From contig NZ_CP100604.1 in the NCBI RefSeq assembly GCF_031202265.1, positions 1,966,501 to 2,030,500 of the forward strand: 64,000 nucleotides of DNA, given 5' to 3'. The notes under the pieces are model-generated. The model had not been told where the DNA came from. It did not search any database and saw only the letters and a program-made list of their open reading frames with translations. How positions within the stretch are numbered: the first letter of the stretch is position 1; every line of letters starts with the position of its first letter. The translations under genes were made by a program, and so were the position numbers. This document shows, one piece after another, positions 33,235 through 42,954 of the stretch. The stretch comes from Bradyrhizobium sp. Ash2021 (lineage in GTDB: Bacteria; Pseudomonadota; Alphaproteobacteria; Rhizobiales; Xanthobacteraceae).

Positions 33235-35536
33235 ATTGCTGGTCTTGCTGACGGCTGACGACCGCGGGGTTGAGTTCGTTCAGGATGACGCCGACCAGCT
33301 TGCGCTCCGCCCCCTCGAGGGCGGCAATGATGTATTCCATGCTGTCGTTGATATCGAGATGGACCGCCAGCACCGCGACGAGGCCGTCGGCGATACCGAT
33401 GAGATTGCGGTCGGCCGCGCTCCACGGCATCGCTGGTCCGTCGAGAATGATCAGGTCGTAGCCGCCGGCGGCACGCGCCTGCTCGATCGCGTTGCGGATG
33501 GCGTCGCCTGCCTTGACATCACGCACCCTCGCATCGGCGCTTTGGACGGCGGGCAGGATCGAAATTCCGTTTACGGTCTCGATGGCGCGCGACGCCTTGC
33601 TGCCGATGCTGAGCCAGCCGAGGCGGCTTGGTTCGCGCTTGCCGAGGTGGCTTACCTTGTCCGTCAGCATGTGCGCTTTGTGATCGGCGTCGATCATCAG
33701 CACCTTGGCGCCGTCGCGCGCGGCTGACAGCGCAATGTTCAGCACAACGATGCTGCGGTCATCGCCAGCGGCTGCACCGATCGCGGCCATCACGGGCGCG
33801 GTTTTGGCGGCTGTGCGGTTGTCCAGCGTGGCGCGGATTTCGCGCATCGTGTTGGGGAATGTCATCAGCGGCAAGCCCGCGCGCAGCGTCGGCCAGCCGA
33901 GCCGGGTGACGTCGGCCGTGCTGCCCGTCGCCAGGATTCCGCCCAGCGTCCGCATTACGTCGGACTCCCGCAACTGGGCAATCAGCGGCTTCTCGATCAG
34001 GCTCACCGCGGGCTGAGCTCGCGCTGGTGTGGCAGGCGGCTGCTTCGGGGTCGCGGCAACGGTCTGCTTCTCCGGGGCGAGCGGTGCCTTGGTCTGAAGC
34101 GGGCCTGCGCCCGGCGTCAGACGGTCGATGGCGATCATCCAGGCGGCCGCGGCCAGCGCGCCGAACACAAAGCCGATCATCGCGATCAGGCTCATCGCCG
34201 GCGGGAAGGTGCGTCGTTGCGGCACGGTGGCATCGCCGATGACGCGCGCGCTCGAGGTGTTCAGGCTTTCCTGTTCCTCGGTTTCGCGCGAGCGCTTGAG
34301 GAACGACTGATAGACGTCGCGGCTCGCCTCGACGTCGCGCTCGAGCTCGCGCAACCGCACCGAGGCCTGGCTCATCTGGACGCTCTGGCGCTTTTGGGTC
34401 TCGAGCGCCTTGTTCAGCGAAGCCTCGTAGTCGCGGGCACGGGTGAGATCGTTCCTGGCCGATTGGGCGTAGCGCTCGACTTCTTCATTGACGGTTCGGC
34501 GCAGGTCCTCGACCTGCTTGTCCATCTGGCGCAGCGCGGGATGCCGCGGTCCCAATTCGCTCTGCAACTCGGCCTGGCGCTTCTTGGCCTCGGCAAATTG
34601 CGCACGCAGATTGGCGATGGTCGGCGATTGCAGCGCCTCGGGGATCGCGCCGGCGTCGGTAGCGGCGCGGCGGCTGGCTTCGATCTGGTCGTATTTGGCT
34701 TGGGCGTCGAGCGTCAGCGCCCGCGCCGCGGCGAGTCGCTGGTTGCTGGCGGAGAGCTGCTGGTCGCTGATCAGCGTGTCCTGGGTGCCGACGAAATTGT
34801 TCTGTGCCTTGTAAACCGCCAGCGTGTTTTCGGCGTTGCGGAGCCGTTCCTGCAATTCCTTCAGCCGGCCGGAGAGGTCGTTGGTCGCGCGCCTTGCGGC
34901 GGTGGCCTGCGACTGCTTCGATTCGGCGAGATACGCCTTGGAGATCGCGTTGGCGAGCATCGCCGCCTTTGCCGGGTCATACGACCAGACGTCGATGTCG
35001 ACGATGAAGGTGCGGTCGGTCTTCTTCACATTGATGTGGCGGTTCAGCGCTTCCAGCGCGCCCATTTGGACCAGCTTCTGCTGCTCGGCGGTCGGGCGGA
35101 ACTCGATCCCGAACAGGCCAAGCAGCGAAGCGAATATGCCTTTGGCGCCGGTGCCGCCGAATTCGGGATCGGTGTCGAGACTGGTGTCGCGGATCACCTG
35201 CAGCAGCACATTGTTGGAGGTGATCAGGCGCGCCTGGCTCTCGACCACCATCGCAAGGCCGGAAATATCCTGGGCGCGCGGCGTCAGTTCGCGATCGACC
35301 AGCTGCAATTCGCGAGGATCGACGTAAAGCTGGGCGCTTGCAGTGTATTTCGGTGACAGGCTTTTGCCGATCGCGACCGCGACGCAGGCGCAGATCAGCG
35401 CCGCCGAGGCGATCGCGATTTTCCGCTGCCACAGCAACTGGGCCAGATCCAGCACGCTGAAACCGGCAGACGCCGATACCGGCGCGGGCATTGCGTCTGG
35501 TTTGGCCTGGTTTATCGGCTCGTCATAAATAAGCAT
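33227..35536 (-). CDS. Wzz/BY-kinase-type polysaccharide co-polymerase with degenerate Walker A
   Basis: About 769 residues from ATG 35536 (a GTG at 35566 is possible). A short cytoplasmic part and a first membrane helix (about 30-52) lead into a Wzz domain, then a long coiled-coil (about 180-400), a second helix at about 445-465, a Pro/Ala linker and a CapB/ExoP-like ATPase domain. The Walker A' strand VLMIDAD is at 612-618, but the P-loop is GAAAGDDRS (587-595) in place of GxxxxGKT/S, with no lysine. The C-terminus ends QQDQQYA and has no tyrosine cluster. It likely sets chain length without kinase activity. It is in the middle of the polysaccharide operon. Confidence 0.88.
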   Translation of the reverse strand: MLIYDEPINQAKPDAMPAPVSASAGFSVLDLAQLLWQRKIAIASAALICACVAVAIGKSLSPKYTASAQLYVDPRELQLVDRELTPRAQDISGLAMVVESQARLITSNNVLLQVIRDTSLDTDPEFGGTGAKGIFASLLGLFGIEFRPTAEQQKLVQMGALEALNRHINVKKTDRTFIVDIDVWSYDPAKAAMLANAISKAYLAESKQSQATAARRATNDLSGRLKELQERLRNAENTLAVYKAQNNFVGTQDTLISDQQLSASNQRLAAARALTLDAQAKYDQIEASRRAATDAGAIPEALQSPTIANLRAQFAEAKKRQAELQSELGPRHPALRQMDKQVEDLRRTVNEEVERYAQSARNDLTRARDYEASLNKALETQKRQSVQMSQASVRLRELERDVEASRDVYQSFLKRSRETEEQESLNTSSARVIGDATVPQRRTFPPAMSLIAMIGFVFGALAAAAWMIAIDRLTPGAGPLQTKAPLAPEKQTVAATPKQPPATPARAQPAVSLIEKPLIAQLRESDVMRTLGGILATGSTADVTRLGWPTLRAGLPLMTFPNTMREIRATLDNRTAAKTAPVMAAIGAAAGDDRSIVVLNIALSAARDGAKVLMIDADHKAHMLTDKVSHLGKREPSRLGWLSIGSKASRAIETVNGISILPAVQSADARVRDVKAGDAIRNAIEQARAAGGYDLIILDGPAMPWSAADRNLIGIADGLVAVLAVHLDINDSMEYIIAALEGAERKLVGVILNELNPAVVSRQQDQQYA

Positions 35537-35692
35537 CGACCCCAGCTTCCATTCCAACTGCCGCACGCTTCGGCTGAGGGGTTACTCTTCGGGTTACGCC
35601 ACGCGCGCTGCAGGCCACCGCGGAAACAACGCACACAGGAAAATTAACCATACTCATTGAGGGACTATTCACCGAAATGGCAAACAAAGCGT

Positions 35693-36451
35693 TTAAACGC
35701 GGGCACATCGCTGCGCCTCCGCCATGGTCAGGGCCGGGATTTTCCGGCGCGCCGCCGCCTCGAGGGCGTGATCGACGAGTGCCGGCGAACAGCCATAGGG
35801 GCTTGGCTTCTCGGCGACGTCGTGGCCGTAGAAAATTAACCATCCATTATTCTCTTGCGCCTCGTCGAAGGCGCGCTCGATCCCGTCGCGGGTCATCTGG
35901 CGATCGATCAGCGGCATCGCGCGAAGGAACTGCATGTCCACGCTGCCGCAGTTCACGCCGGGGACGATGCTGCGGCAGGACACGAACGCGTCCTTGAGCA
36001 TCTGCTTTCGGGCGAACGATCCGTAGCCGAACGGATAGGCGAAGGTCCCGATCTCGATGGAGGGATCGAGCGAACGAAAATAAATGCGGTTGCGCGCGAT
36101 CTCGTCCGCCAGCGACAGCTCGTCGAGATCGCAGGCGCGCCGATGCGAGAAGGTATGACAGCCGATCTCGTGGCCGCGACGATACAGCGACACGACATCC
36201 GCGGCGTCGCCGGAGTCCCAGTCGGGGGTGTTGACGCCGACCAGGCCGCCCGACACATAGAACGTGCCGCGCGCGCCATGCGCTTCGAGGATTTCGGCGC
36301 CGGTGGTCACCGCGCTGCTTGGAAGATCGTCGAAGGTGAAGCTGACCATCGGCGTGGCATTGCGCAGCCTAACCAGGTCGACGTGCAGATGCATCGCCAG
36401 CCGGTGGCTGACCTTCACCCGTGCCTCGGACAACATCGCGTTCATTTTCAT
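35693..36451 (-). CDS. polysaccharide deacetylase (NodB fold, CE4)
   Basis: A 252-residue protein. ATG 36451 overlaps the methyltransferase stop by 4 bases (ATGA). The NodB motifs are intact: SFTFDD with Asp41 and Asp42, His99 and His103 in GCHTFSHRRAC, and GTFAYPFGYGSF. No signal peptide is seen, so it may act on lipid-linked sugars in the cytoplasm or on N-acetyl groups of the repeat unit. A 156-bp gap before the co-polymerase gene holds ATTAACC motifs and may contain a second promoter. Confidence 0.87.
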   Translation of the reverse strand: MKMNAMLSEARVKVSHRLAMHLHVDLVRLRNATPMVSFTFDDLPSSAVTTGAEILEAHGARGTFYVSGGLVGVNTPDWDSGDAADVVSLYRRGHEIGCHTFSHRRACDLDELSLADEIARNRIYFRSLDPSIEIGTFAYPFGYGSFARKQMLKDAFVSCRSIVPGVNCGSVDMQFLRAMPLIDRQMTRDGIERAFDEAQENNGWLIFYGHDVAEKPSPYGCSPALVDHALEAAARRKIPALTMAEAQRCARV

Positions 36452-37254
36452 CGCTTTCGCAAAATCACGTGGTAGTCGCCGTGCCGCACGTCGGTCTTGC
36501 CGGGCAGGAAAGAATTCATCGCTGTGGCGACGGCATCGACCAGGGCGGCGAACAACGGCTTGCGCCGGCGCATTTCCGGATAGCGCGGGCTCTCGTATTG
36601 CCTGCGATAGATCATCTGCAGGCCGTGCCTGTCGGCAAAGGCTTCGAGATTCGACAGCGTGACCAGCGGATGGAAGTGGGTCGGGAACGGCGCGCAGCCG
36701 GGCAGGCCGGCGTTTTTGTCGCCGCGCACATGGCGGTAGAACCAGACATGAAACCAGTGCGGCGAGTATTTGGTGACGACGCCGGACAGCGATCTCGGAT
36801 TCGGCGCGCCGATCAGGATCATGCCGTTCCGCTTCAGCGACTGGCAGAAGCCGAGCAGGGCGGCTTCGACGTCGGGCACGTGCTCGATCACATTGTAGCA
36901 AATGACGAGATCGAAACTGTCGGGTGCGAAGCGATAGGTCTGGATGTCGCCGAGGATCGTCTCCTGCGCGTAATCATTGTTGCGGATCTGGTCCTCGTCG
37001 ATATCGACCACGGTGACGTGGGCGCGGCGCAGCACGTTGAGCGGCAGGAAGCTGGTCGAGCCGCCGCCGGCCTCGTAAATCGCAAGGCCGGCCGCGGGCA
37101 GTCTCGCCTCGAGAATGCTGTGAACGGTCAACAGGCTCTGCCGCGCCTCGCCGGGTGGCAGATCGAGCAGGGATTGCGGATGCGTCGGCGCCGGCTTGAC
37201 TGCCTTGTCGGCGGGAGACGCATGAGCAGGATTGAGAGCTAATGTCTTGGTCAT
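36448..37254 (-). CDS. class I SAM-dependent methyltransferase
   Basis: A 268-residue protein from ATG 37254. The SAM site is IYEAGGGSTSFLPL (motif I) and VTVVDIDEDQIRNN (motif II), and the later segment DLVICYNVIEHVPDVEAAL is the Methyltransf_11 motif. The C-terminal PHWFHVWFYRHVRGD fits sugar or lipid-linked glycan methyltransferases in polysaccharide loci. It lies four bases from the flippase stop and overlaps the deacetylase start. It probably O-methylates a sugar of the repeat unit; the target is not known. Confidence 0.85.
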   Translation of the reverse strand: MTKTLALNPAHASPADKAVKPAPTHPQSLLDLPPGEARQSLLTVHSILEARLPAAGLAIYEAGGGSTSFLPLNVLRRAHVTVVDIDEDQIRNNDYAQETILGDIQTYRFAPDSFDLVICYNVIEHVPDVEAALLGFCQSLKRNGMILIGAPNPRSLSGVVTKYSPHWFHVWFYRHVRGDKNAGLPGCAPFPTHFHPLVTLSNLEAFADRHGLQMIYRRQYESPRYPEMRRRKPLFAALVDAVATAMNSFLPGKTDVRHGDYHVILRKR

Positions 37255-37258
37255 TGGT

Positions 37259-38701
37259 TCATCCAATGTTGATGTTTGCGAATTTGGTCCGGAACATCGC
37301 AACGCCGGTCTTCAGGCGCCCGCGAATCCGGGAAATGTCGAACCGCCAGCACAGCGCGGCGTAGGTGACGAGCCCGGCGCCCGCCAGCACGGCGCAGGCG
37401 GCCAAATCCGCAACATGCAAGCTTCGGTCGAGCGCGCCGACGATGATCGCCATCACCAGTCCGGCGATCACCGTCAAGGCCAGCCGGCCGAGCGGAAGCG
37501 GAACCGGGAAGGCAAAGCGGCTGAGCAGCAGCGCACCGGCAAATCCGAAGGCGTCGGCGCCGAGACGTGCCCAGGCCGCGCCGACGGTGCCGTAATGGTC
37601 GACCAGAACATAGGTCAGGATCACATTGGCGACGATGATCGAGGCGGTGTTGATCAGATAGAACGCGTTGCGGCCCGACAGCAGGAAGCTTGCATGCAGA
37701 TATTGCTGCGTCAGGATCTGGAAGATCACGGCGACGGCGACGATCGGCATGGTCTGCGCCGCCAGTTCGCGGAAGTCGGCGCCGAGAATGACGTTGGCGA
37801 CGTGGGAGGAAATGACCGCAAAGCCGAGGCAGGCCGGCAGGGTGATGCTGAGCAGCAGTTCGACGCATTCGGCGAGATGCGAGCGTACCGCCGCGTCGCC
37901 TTGCCTGGTGTGGATCTGCACCGCGAGCGGGAAAAACGCCGCGGCGGCGCTCATCGCCGGCATCATCAGGGTCTGCCGGACCAGGTCGAGCGCTGCGACA
38001 TATTTTCCGGCGTCGGCGGCGCCGACCAGATTGGCGATCATGAAGCGGTCGGTGACGCTGGAAATTCCGAGCAGGGTCAGCGACAGCGTCAGGGGCAGGC
38101 CCGTCTTCGCCAGGGTCGCCAGACGGGCACGGTCGAATGTGATTGTCGTGCCGCGCCAGGCGGTACGCGACTGCACCAGCACCGCGATCAGATAGGCCAG
38201 CGCGGACGACAGCAACAGCATGAAGCCGGCCGGGCTGACGAGCGCCACGACGACGCCAAGGCCGAGCACCGCGACGGCGCGGACCAGGGTAGCCTTCATG
38301 ACCGAGAATGCCATCAGCCGGGCGCGAACCAGATCCTGGGTCAGTTCGAACAGGCCGATCGCGACCGAGAGCACCACCGCCGCCAGTGCCGCCGTCGGGT
38401 CCAGCCCGAGCAGCCGCCCCAATCCGTACGCGATCGGCGCGGTCAGGCAGCAGATCAAATATCCCGAAATCACCACGCCGCGGACGTCGGTACCGTCGTT
38501 GCGCGCGTGGCCGCTGAGAATGAGATTCCGGAACCAGCCGACCAGGAAAACGCTGACGACGGCGGCGAAGCCTGTGCCAAGCAGATAGATGCCATAATCA
38601 TGCGGCGACAGCAGCCGGGTAAATATGAAAACGCTCAACAGTCCCAGCAACGCCGAGAGGATGTTGGCGGTCAGATTGATACTGGCTTGCCCGATCAGCA
38701 T
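37259..38701 (-). CDS. oligosaccharide flippase, Wzx-type
   Basis: A 480-residue membrane protein with about 12-14 helices and no soluble domain. It opens ASINLTANILSALLGLLSVF and IFTRLLSPHDYGIYLL, the Polysacc_synt start, and has GAADAGKYVAALDLVRQTLM in the middle. It should move lipid-linked repeat units across the inner membrane for polymerisation by the protein at 44176 under control of the co-polymerase at 33227. Its start overlaps the DUF6492 gene end by 7 bases. Confidence 0.9.
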   Translation of the reverse strand: MLIGQASINLTANILSALLGLLSVFIFTRLLSPHDYGIYLLGTGFAAVVSVFLVGWFRNLILSGHARNDGTDVRGVVISGYLICCLTAPIAYGLGRLLGLDPTAALAAVVLSVAIGLFELTQDLVRARLMAFSVMKATLVRAVAVLGLGVVVALVSPAGFMLLLSSALAYLIAVLVQSRTAWRGTTITFDRARLATLAKTGLPLTLSLTLLGISSVTDRFMIANLVGAADAGKYVAALDLVRQTLMMPAMSAAAAFFPLAVQIHTRQGDAAVRSHLAECVELLLSITLPACLGFAVISSHVANVILGADFRELAAQTMPIVAVAVIFQILTQQYLHASFLLSGRNAFYLINTASIIVANVILTYVLVDHYGTVGAAWARLGADAFGFAGALLLSRFAFPVPLPLGRLALTVIAGLVMAIIVGALDRSLHVADLAACAVLAGAGLVTYAALCWRFDISRIRGRLKTGVAMFRTKFANINIG

Positions 38702-39624
38702 AGGGCTGCTAGCCCCGCCGGTTCGTCGGTGAGGGCTAAGGGAGCAAGAATGGCGTCGCTCTCGGCGATCGCTGCGCGAATGGTTTCGACCGGTGTGCCG
38801 GAGAAGGATGCGATCGAGAACGCGACGTCGTGCCTGTTGGCGCTCTCGAGCAACCGCTTGAGTTCACCTTTGCTCAGCGTTGGCTGTTCCCAATAGCTGA
38901 CGCATGGCGTGGTCGGGACGGCGCGATGGACAGCGGAAAAAACCGGATCGTTCTCAACGAAATATCCGTACAGCATGTATTCGGAGAACTCGCGGGTCTT
39001 GCAGAGGGCGTCGATCCAGTCGAGTCCGGTCACGGACTCGATTCTGGAAGTCAGGGCGCGCGTGGTCTGCTGGTCCCAGATTATAATGTGTCCGATGAAG
39101 TCGGATGCCGGGAGTGTCGGTGCGGGGTATCCCAGAAGCTGATGGCTGGTATCGACCCAGCGCGAATGGCGCGGTTGGGCCGCGATGACCGCGTTCTCCA
39201 TGGTCAGAAGCGGGATCGGATTCGGGTACTCAAAACGCGACAGGTCGAAATCCCGAAAAAACACAACGTCTGAATCCAGGATGCAATAGCGCTGGTGGGG
39301 CAGCGAGATCGTTGCGGCGATCTTCAGGAATTGCTGGACGTGCCAGCCGCTCACCGGCTTTGCCCGCAATGACCACCAGAACTGCCGCCGCTTGCGCTGG
39401 ATGATGCGCGGCAGCGGCCGCAGCCAACCCGGCAGGTAGGCCGACGCCGGAATCACGACGCGCCGTTCGCTGGCGAGATGGGCGAACAGCGGCAGGTCGC
39501 AGTCGGGAACCAGCAGATAATGCTTCGAGAACGCGATGACGTGACGATCCACGCTCTCGCACAGCAGCGTGCAGAGCTCGAGGTCGCGCCCGTAGGTTGG
39601 GGTTAACAACGCGACGGAATTCAT
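38695..39624 (-). CDS. DUF6492-family protein, probably glycosyltransferase-like
   Basis: About 309 residues from ATG 39624; ATG 39699 would give 25 more residues. It starts MNSVALLTPTYGRDLELCTL, as in DUF6492 proteins, and has the DxD-like ILDSDVVFFRDFDLSRF in the first half, fitting a GT-A-like fold. Late parts such as FSEYMLYGYFVENDPVF are conserved in the family, whose members often sit in capsule and LPS loci. It is the first gene of the leftward polysaccharide unit. Donor and acceptor are unknown. Confidence 0.75.
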   Translation of the reverse strand: MNSVALLTPTYGRDLELCTLLCESVDRHVIAFSKHYLLVPDCDLPLFAHLASERRVVIPASAYLPGWLRPLPRIIQRKRRQFWWSLRAKPVSGWHVQQFLKIAATISLPHQRYCILDSDVVFFRDFDLSRFEYPNPIPLLTMENAVIAAQPRHSRWVDTSHQLLGYPAPTLPASDFIGHIIIWDQQTTRALTSRIESVTGLDWIDALCKTREFSEYMLYGYFVENDPVFSAVHRAVPTTPCVSYWEQPTLSKGELKRLLESANRHDVAFSIASFSGTPVETIRAAIAESDAILAPLALTDEPAGLAALC

Positions 39625-40062
39625 CTCGCAGGTCTCTCTGGCGATAACATTCACGAGCAGTTCTCTGGGTGCCGTTTCCGTGTGCCAGTCAATGAGCAAG
39701 ATCGATGCCGGACCGCGCCGCGCGCGATTGCTGCGGTTTGGTGTGGTTAACTTTGCGCGCGCTTAACCATCGCGTGACGGTTAACCGCGCGTGGTAACCA
39801 TCGTTCAAGCCGCATTCGCGCGCCGCAGCCGCACTGAACTGCCATTGCCCGGAATTTGCAGAGCCTGAGCCGGTATCGCCGAGGTGGTTCGGCGAAGGTA
39901 TGGACGCATGACGATAGGGTCGCATTTCCGGCCGAATTTACTCGCGGGCGGCATCAGGGCCGCGAGGTCAGTTCTTTTCGGCACAACCGGACTGTCCGGG
40001 ATGTCCGCTTTTGGCACGGCGACGGCCTTCGCCGCGGGCGGCTCCGAACCGGCGTCCGCGCC
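39625..40062. promoter_or_regulatory. divergent control region of the polysaccharide locus with GGTTAAC cluster
   Basis: This 438-bp region separates the leftward and rightward arms of the locus. GGTTAAC or its complement occurs at 39745-39751, 39763-39768, 39779-39786 (GGTTAACC) and, in shortened form, GGTAACC at 39793-39799. The spacing (12-14 bases between TTAA cores) does not fit the CtrA box TTAA-N7-TTAA. At 39990-40020 the stretch GATGTCCGCTTTTGGCAC resembles a known Bradyrhizobium interspersed repeat. A 52-codon open frame at 39908-40066 overlaps the next ATG but is probably not a gene. Confidence 0.5.
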
Positions 40063-41955
40063 ATGAAGTACCGTGCCGATATCGACGGCCTGCGGGCGCT
40101 CGCCGTCCTGCCCGTGCTGTTCTACCACATCGGCGTTCCCGGCTTCTCGGGCGGCTTCGTCGGCGTCGACATCTTTTTCGTTATTTCGGGCTATCTGATC
40201 TGCGGCATGATCGACGCCGACATTCGCAACAGATCGTTCTCGCTCGGCGATTTCTACAAGCGCCGGATCCTGCGCATCCTGCCCGCGCTGTTCGTCATGT
40301 TCCTGGTCACCAGCGTCCTGGCCTATGTCTATTGCCTGCCGGTCGAGTTGCAGGACTATTCGAGGAGCCTTGCCGGCGCGGTCGCGTCGGTCTCGAACTT
40401 TTACTTCGCGCAGACCGCTGGATATTTCGAGGCGGCGGCCGAAACCAAGCCGTTGTTGCACACGTGGTCGCTGGGGGTCGAGGAGCAGTTCTACTTCATC
40501 GTGCCGCTCTTGATGCTGCTTGCCTACCGGTTTGCGCCAAGGCGCGCAAAACTCCTGTTTGCGGTCGCCGCCACGCTCTCCTTGGCCGCCGCGCTCGCGG
40601 TCAGCTATCGAAACCAGACCTTTGTCTTCTACCTCACGCCATTTCGCGCGTGGGAGCTGGCGCTCGGCGCACTGCTTGCGATCGGGTTTATCCCGGCACC
40701 GGAAACCGGGTTCTGGCGAAATCTCTGCGGTGCCACGGGATTGTTGCTCCTGCTCGGTGTCATTTTCCTCGGATCGTCATCGGCGCCGCTGCTTCTGATG
40801 ACGTCGCTCGCCAGCGTTGGCGCTACCCTGGTCATTGCCTCCAGCGAGCGCGGGATTTCGCAGGTCGGACGGTTGCTGTCGCTGTCGCCGATCGTATTCA
40901 TCGGCCTGATCTCCTATTCGCTCTATTTGTGGCATTGGCCGCTGACGGTGTTCCAGCGCACCGACGCGCTGTTCTCGGCCGACTCGCCCGCGTCAGCCAA
41001 GCTGACGCTGATCGTCTTGTCGGTCGGTATCGCCTATCTGTCGTGGAAACTGGTTGAGCTCCCGTTCCGTGCGCTGGCGCGCGAGACGTCCAAAGCCGCG
41101 GCTTTCGGTGCGGCGTCGACAGCGATAGCGGCGGTGTTTACGCTGTGTGGATTGACGCTGATCGTCGGCGGGGCGCCGTCGCGTTTTCCGGATCGCGCCG
41201 TGGAGATCGGTGCCTATCTCGCCTACGATTCCTCAACCCAGTTCCGCACCGGGCACTGTTTCCTGTTGACCAACCGCCAGCAGTTCGACGCCGAGACCTG
41301 CATGAAGTTGGATTCGACGCGGCCGAATTATCTGCTCGTTGGCGACAGCCATGCGGCGCATCTCTGGTCCGGTCTGGCTTCAGCGATGCCGGAAGTGAAC
41401 ATCATGCAGGCCACCGCGAGCCTTTGCCGGCCGGCCGTGCTGCCGGGATCGCGATACGATACGCGGGTGTGCCGAACCCTGATGCAGTATGTGTTCGACG
41501 ATTTTCTCGTCAATAACAAAATCGACAAGGTTCTTCTTGCCGCATCGTGGAAAGACGAAGACCTGCCGATCCTGTCGTCCACGCTGGAGATATTGAAGTC
41601 GAGAGGCGTCGACGTCACGGTGCTCGGGCCGATCGTCGAATACGACGCGGCGCTGCCGCGGCTACTCGCCGACGAAATCCTGCGCGACAGCCCCGCGTCG
41701 GCAAACGCCCGACGCACGCCCGGCATTCGGGAGCGCGATCTGGCGATGCGAGAGATGGTGACCGCGCGTGGCGCGACCTACCTCTCGGTCTATGACGCCG
41801 TTTGCCACAATGGTCATTGCGACGAGTTCGCGGATGACCGCGTTCCCATGCAGTTCGACGCCGGCCATCTCACGGCAAAGGGGTCCGTTGAAGTCGGACG
41901 AAGGCTTTCAGTCTTCTTGAGGAAATTTGCGAGCGCAGACCATGCGTCGAACTGA
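40063..41955 (+). CDS. OafA-type membrane O-acyltransferase with SGNH domain
   Basis: A 630-residue protein of two parts. Residues 1-370 form an acyltransferase-3 membrane domain, opening YRADIDGLRALAVLPVLFYH with FVGVDIFFVISGYLI, then HTWSLGVEEQFYFIVPLLML. The C-terminal part is a periplasmic SGNH hydrolase-like domain with VGDSHAAHLW and a late FDAGHLTAKG (Asp and His). This fusion is the usual form of O-antigen and exopolysaccharide O-acetylases. It begins the rightward arm of the locus, and its stop overlaps the next gene by 14 bases. Confidence 0.92.
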   Translation: MKYRADIDGLRALAVLPVLFYHIGVPGFSGGFVGVDIFFVISGYLICGMIDADIRNRSFSLGDFYKRRILRILPALFVMFLVTSVLAYVYCLPVELQDYSRSLAGAVASVSNFYFAQTAGYFEAAAETKPLLHTWSLGVEEQFYFIVPLLMLLAYRFAPRRAKLLFAVAATLSLAAALAVSYRNQTFVFYLTPFRAWELALGALLAIGFIPAPETGFWRNLCGATGLLLLLGVIFLGSSSAPLLLMTSLASVGATLVIASSERGISQVGRLLSLSPIVFIGLISYSLYLWHWPLTVFQRTDALFSADSPASAKLTLIVLSVGIAYLSWKLVELPFRALARETSKAAAFGAASTAIAAVFTLCGLTLIVGGAPSRFPDRAVEIGAYLAYDSSTQFRTGHCFLLTNRQQFDAETCMKLDSTRPNYLLVGDSHAAHLWSGLASAMPEVNIMQATASLCRPAVLPGSRYDTRVCRTLMQYVFDDFLVNNKIDKVLLAASWKDEDLPILSSTLEILKSRGVDVTVLGPIVEYDAALPRLLADEILRDSPASANARRTPGIRERDLAMREMVTARGATYLSVYDAVCHNGHCDEFADDRVPMQFDAGHLTAKGSVEVGRRLSVFLRKFASADHASN

Positions 41956-42928
41956 TCGAACGCGCCGCCATCGGCATCGGTCCAAATGGCCGGCACTTGT
42001 CCTGATGGTGTTCGTACTGGGCAGCCTTGCCTCGGCTGGAAGTGACGCACGTGCCGCGTCGCGCGGATTCTCAAACCCGGCGAAGTTTGCGGGTGCGTTC
42101 GTCGATTGGGGGCCGGTGGGTCGCGAACGCATGCTGCAGGCCTGGGAGAAGTGGCTGAAGCAGGAGCCGTCGTCGGTGCTTGGCGTCGACTTCTATGGGC
42201 AATCGACCTGGGACGATCTTTACAAATTCGGCTGGGTGCCGGGAATCTGGAAAAAGCTCAACCCGGCGCGGAACGTGGTTTGGTCGGTGCCGCTGACGGT
42301 CAAAGGGACGCCGCTCGCCGACGTCGCCAATGGCCTTCACGATGCCGAATTCGATGCGGCGGCGCGCACGATCGCCGAAGCGCAGCCAAAGGCAATCATC
42401 CGCCTCGGCTGGGAAATGAATCTTTCAACCATGCCGTGGTTCGCCAAGGACCAGGAGGCCGACTACATCAGGGCGTTCCGGCGCGTGGTCGGAATATTCA
42501 GGCAACACTCCGCCGATTTCAGCTACGACTGGTGTCCGGGGTGGGGCGCCCAGGACAGCGCCGCGGATCTGGCGTATCCCGGCGACGACGTCGTCAACAC
42601 CATCGGCCTCGATGTCTACGATTTCAAGCACGAAGGCTCGGTGGAGGAGCGATGGGACCTCTTCTATGTGAAAGCACCGTTCGGCCTGGAGTGGCACCGG
42701 GACTTTGCGGTCCGGCACGGCAAGCGCATGAGTTATCCCGAATGGGGCGTCGGCAATGCCGGCGACAATCCGTTTTTCGTCCAGCAGATGCATGACTGGT
42801 TCGTCAAGAACGAAGCCATTATCGGCTATGCGGCCTATTTCGACGTCGATGGATTGTGGCCCACGCAGATCGACAACGATCGGTTTCCGAGGTCGCAGCA
42901 GCTGTTCAGGCAACTGTTCAGCCGCTGA
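41942..42928 (+). CDS. exported GH26-like glycoside hydrolase
   Basis: A 328-residue protein with a basic N-terminus and one hydrophobic segment (about 17-33), a signal peptide ending near ARAAS. The fold pattern is a TIM barrel of the GH26 type: Glu158 in AIIRLGWEMN is the proton donor and Glu267 in MSYPEWGVGN the nucleophile, and FAGAFVDWGP starts the barrel. GH26 enzymes cut beta-mannan, beta-1,3-xylan and related chains. In this place it probably trims or releases the polysaccharide made by the locus. It overlaps the acyltransferase gene by 14 bases. Confidence 0.8.
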   Translation: MRRTDRTRRHRHRSKWPALVLMVFVLGSLASAGSDARAASRGFSNPAKFAGAFVDWGPVGRERMLQAWEKWLKQEPSSVLGVDFYGQSTWDDLYKFGWVPGIWKKLNPARNVVWSVPLTVKGTPLADVANGLHDAEFDAAARTIAEAQPKAIIRLGWEMNLSTMPWFAKDQEADYIRAFRRVVGIFRQHSADFSYDWCPGWGAQDSAADLAYPGDDVVNTIGLDVYDFKHEGSVEERWDLFYVKAPFGLEWHRDFAVRHGKRMSYPEWGVGNAGDNPFFVQQMHDWFVKNEAIIGYAAYFDVDGLWPTQIDNDRFPRSQQLFRQLFSR

Positions 42929-42954
42929 TGCCCCGGCCCGCGCTGTTTAGCTCG

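Noticed and set aside
37232..38896. A 554-codon rightward frame
   Set aside because: It is antisense to the flippase; it is a Gln/Arg/Asp/His-rich shadow without any recognised motif.
39745..39799. CtrA binding boxes (TTAA-N7-TTAA)
   Set aside because: TTAA cores are 12 and 14 bases apart, not 7; the pair at 42955 has 9 bases between TTAA cores.
39908..40066. A 52-codon gene overlapping the acyltransferase ATG
   Set aside because: Its sequence overlaps a stretch like a Bradyrhizobium interspersed repeat and has no ribosome site; the ATGA overlap is probably chance.
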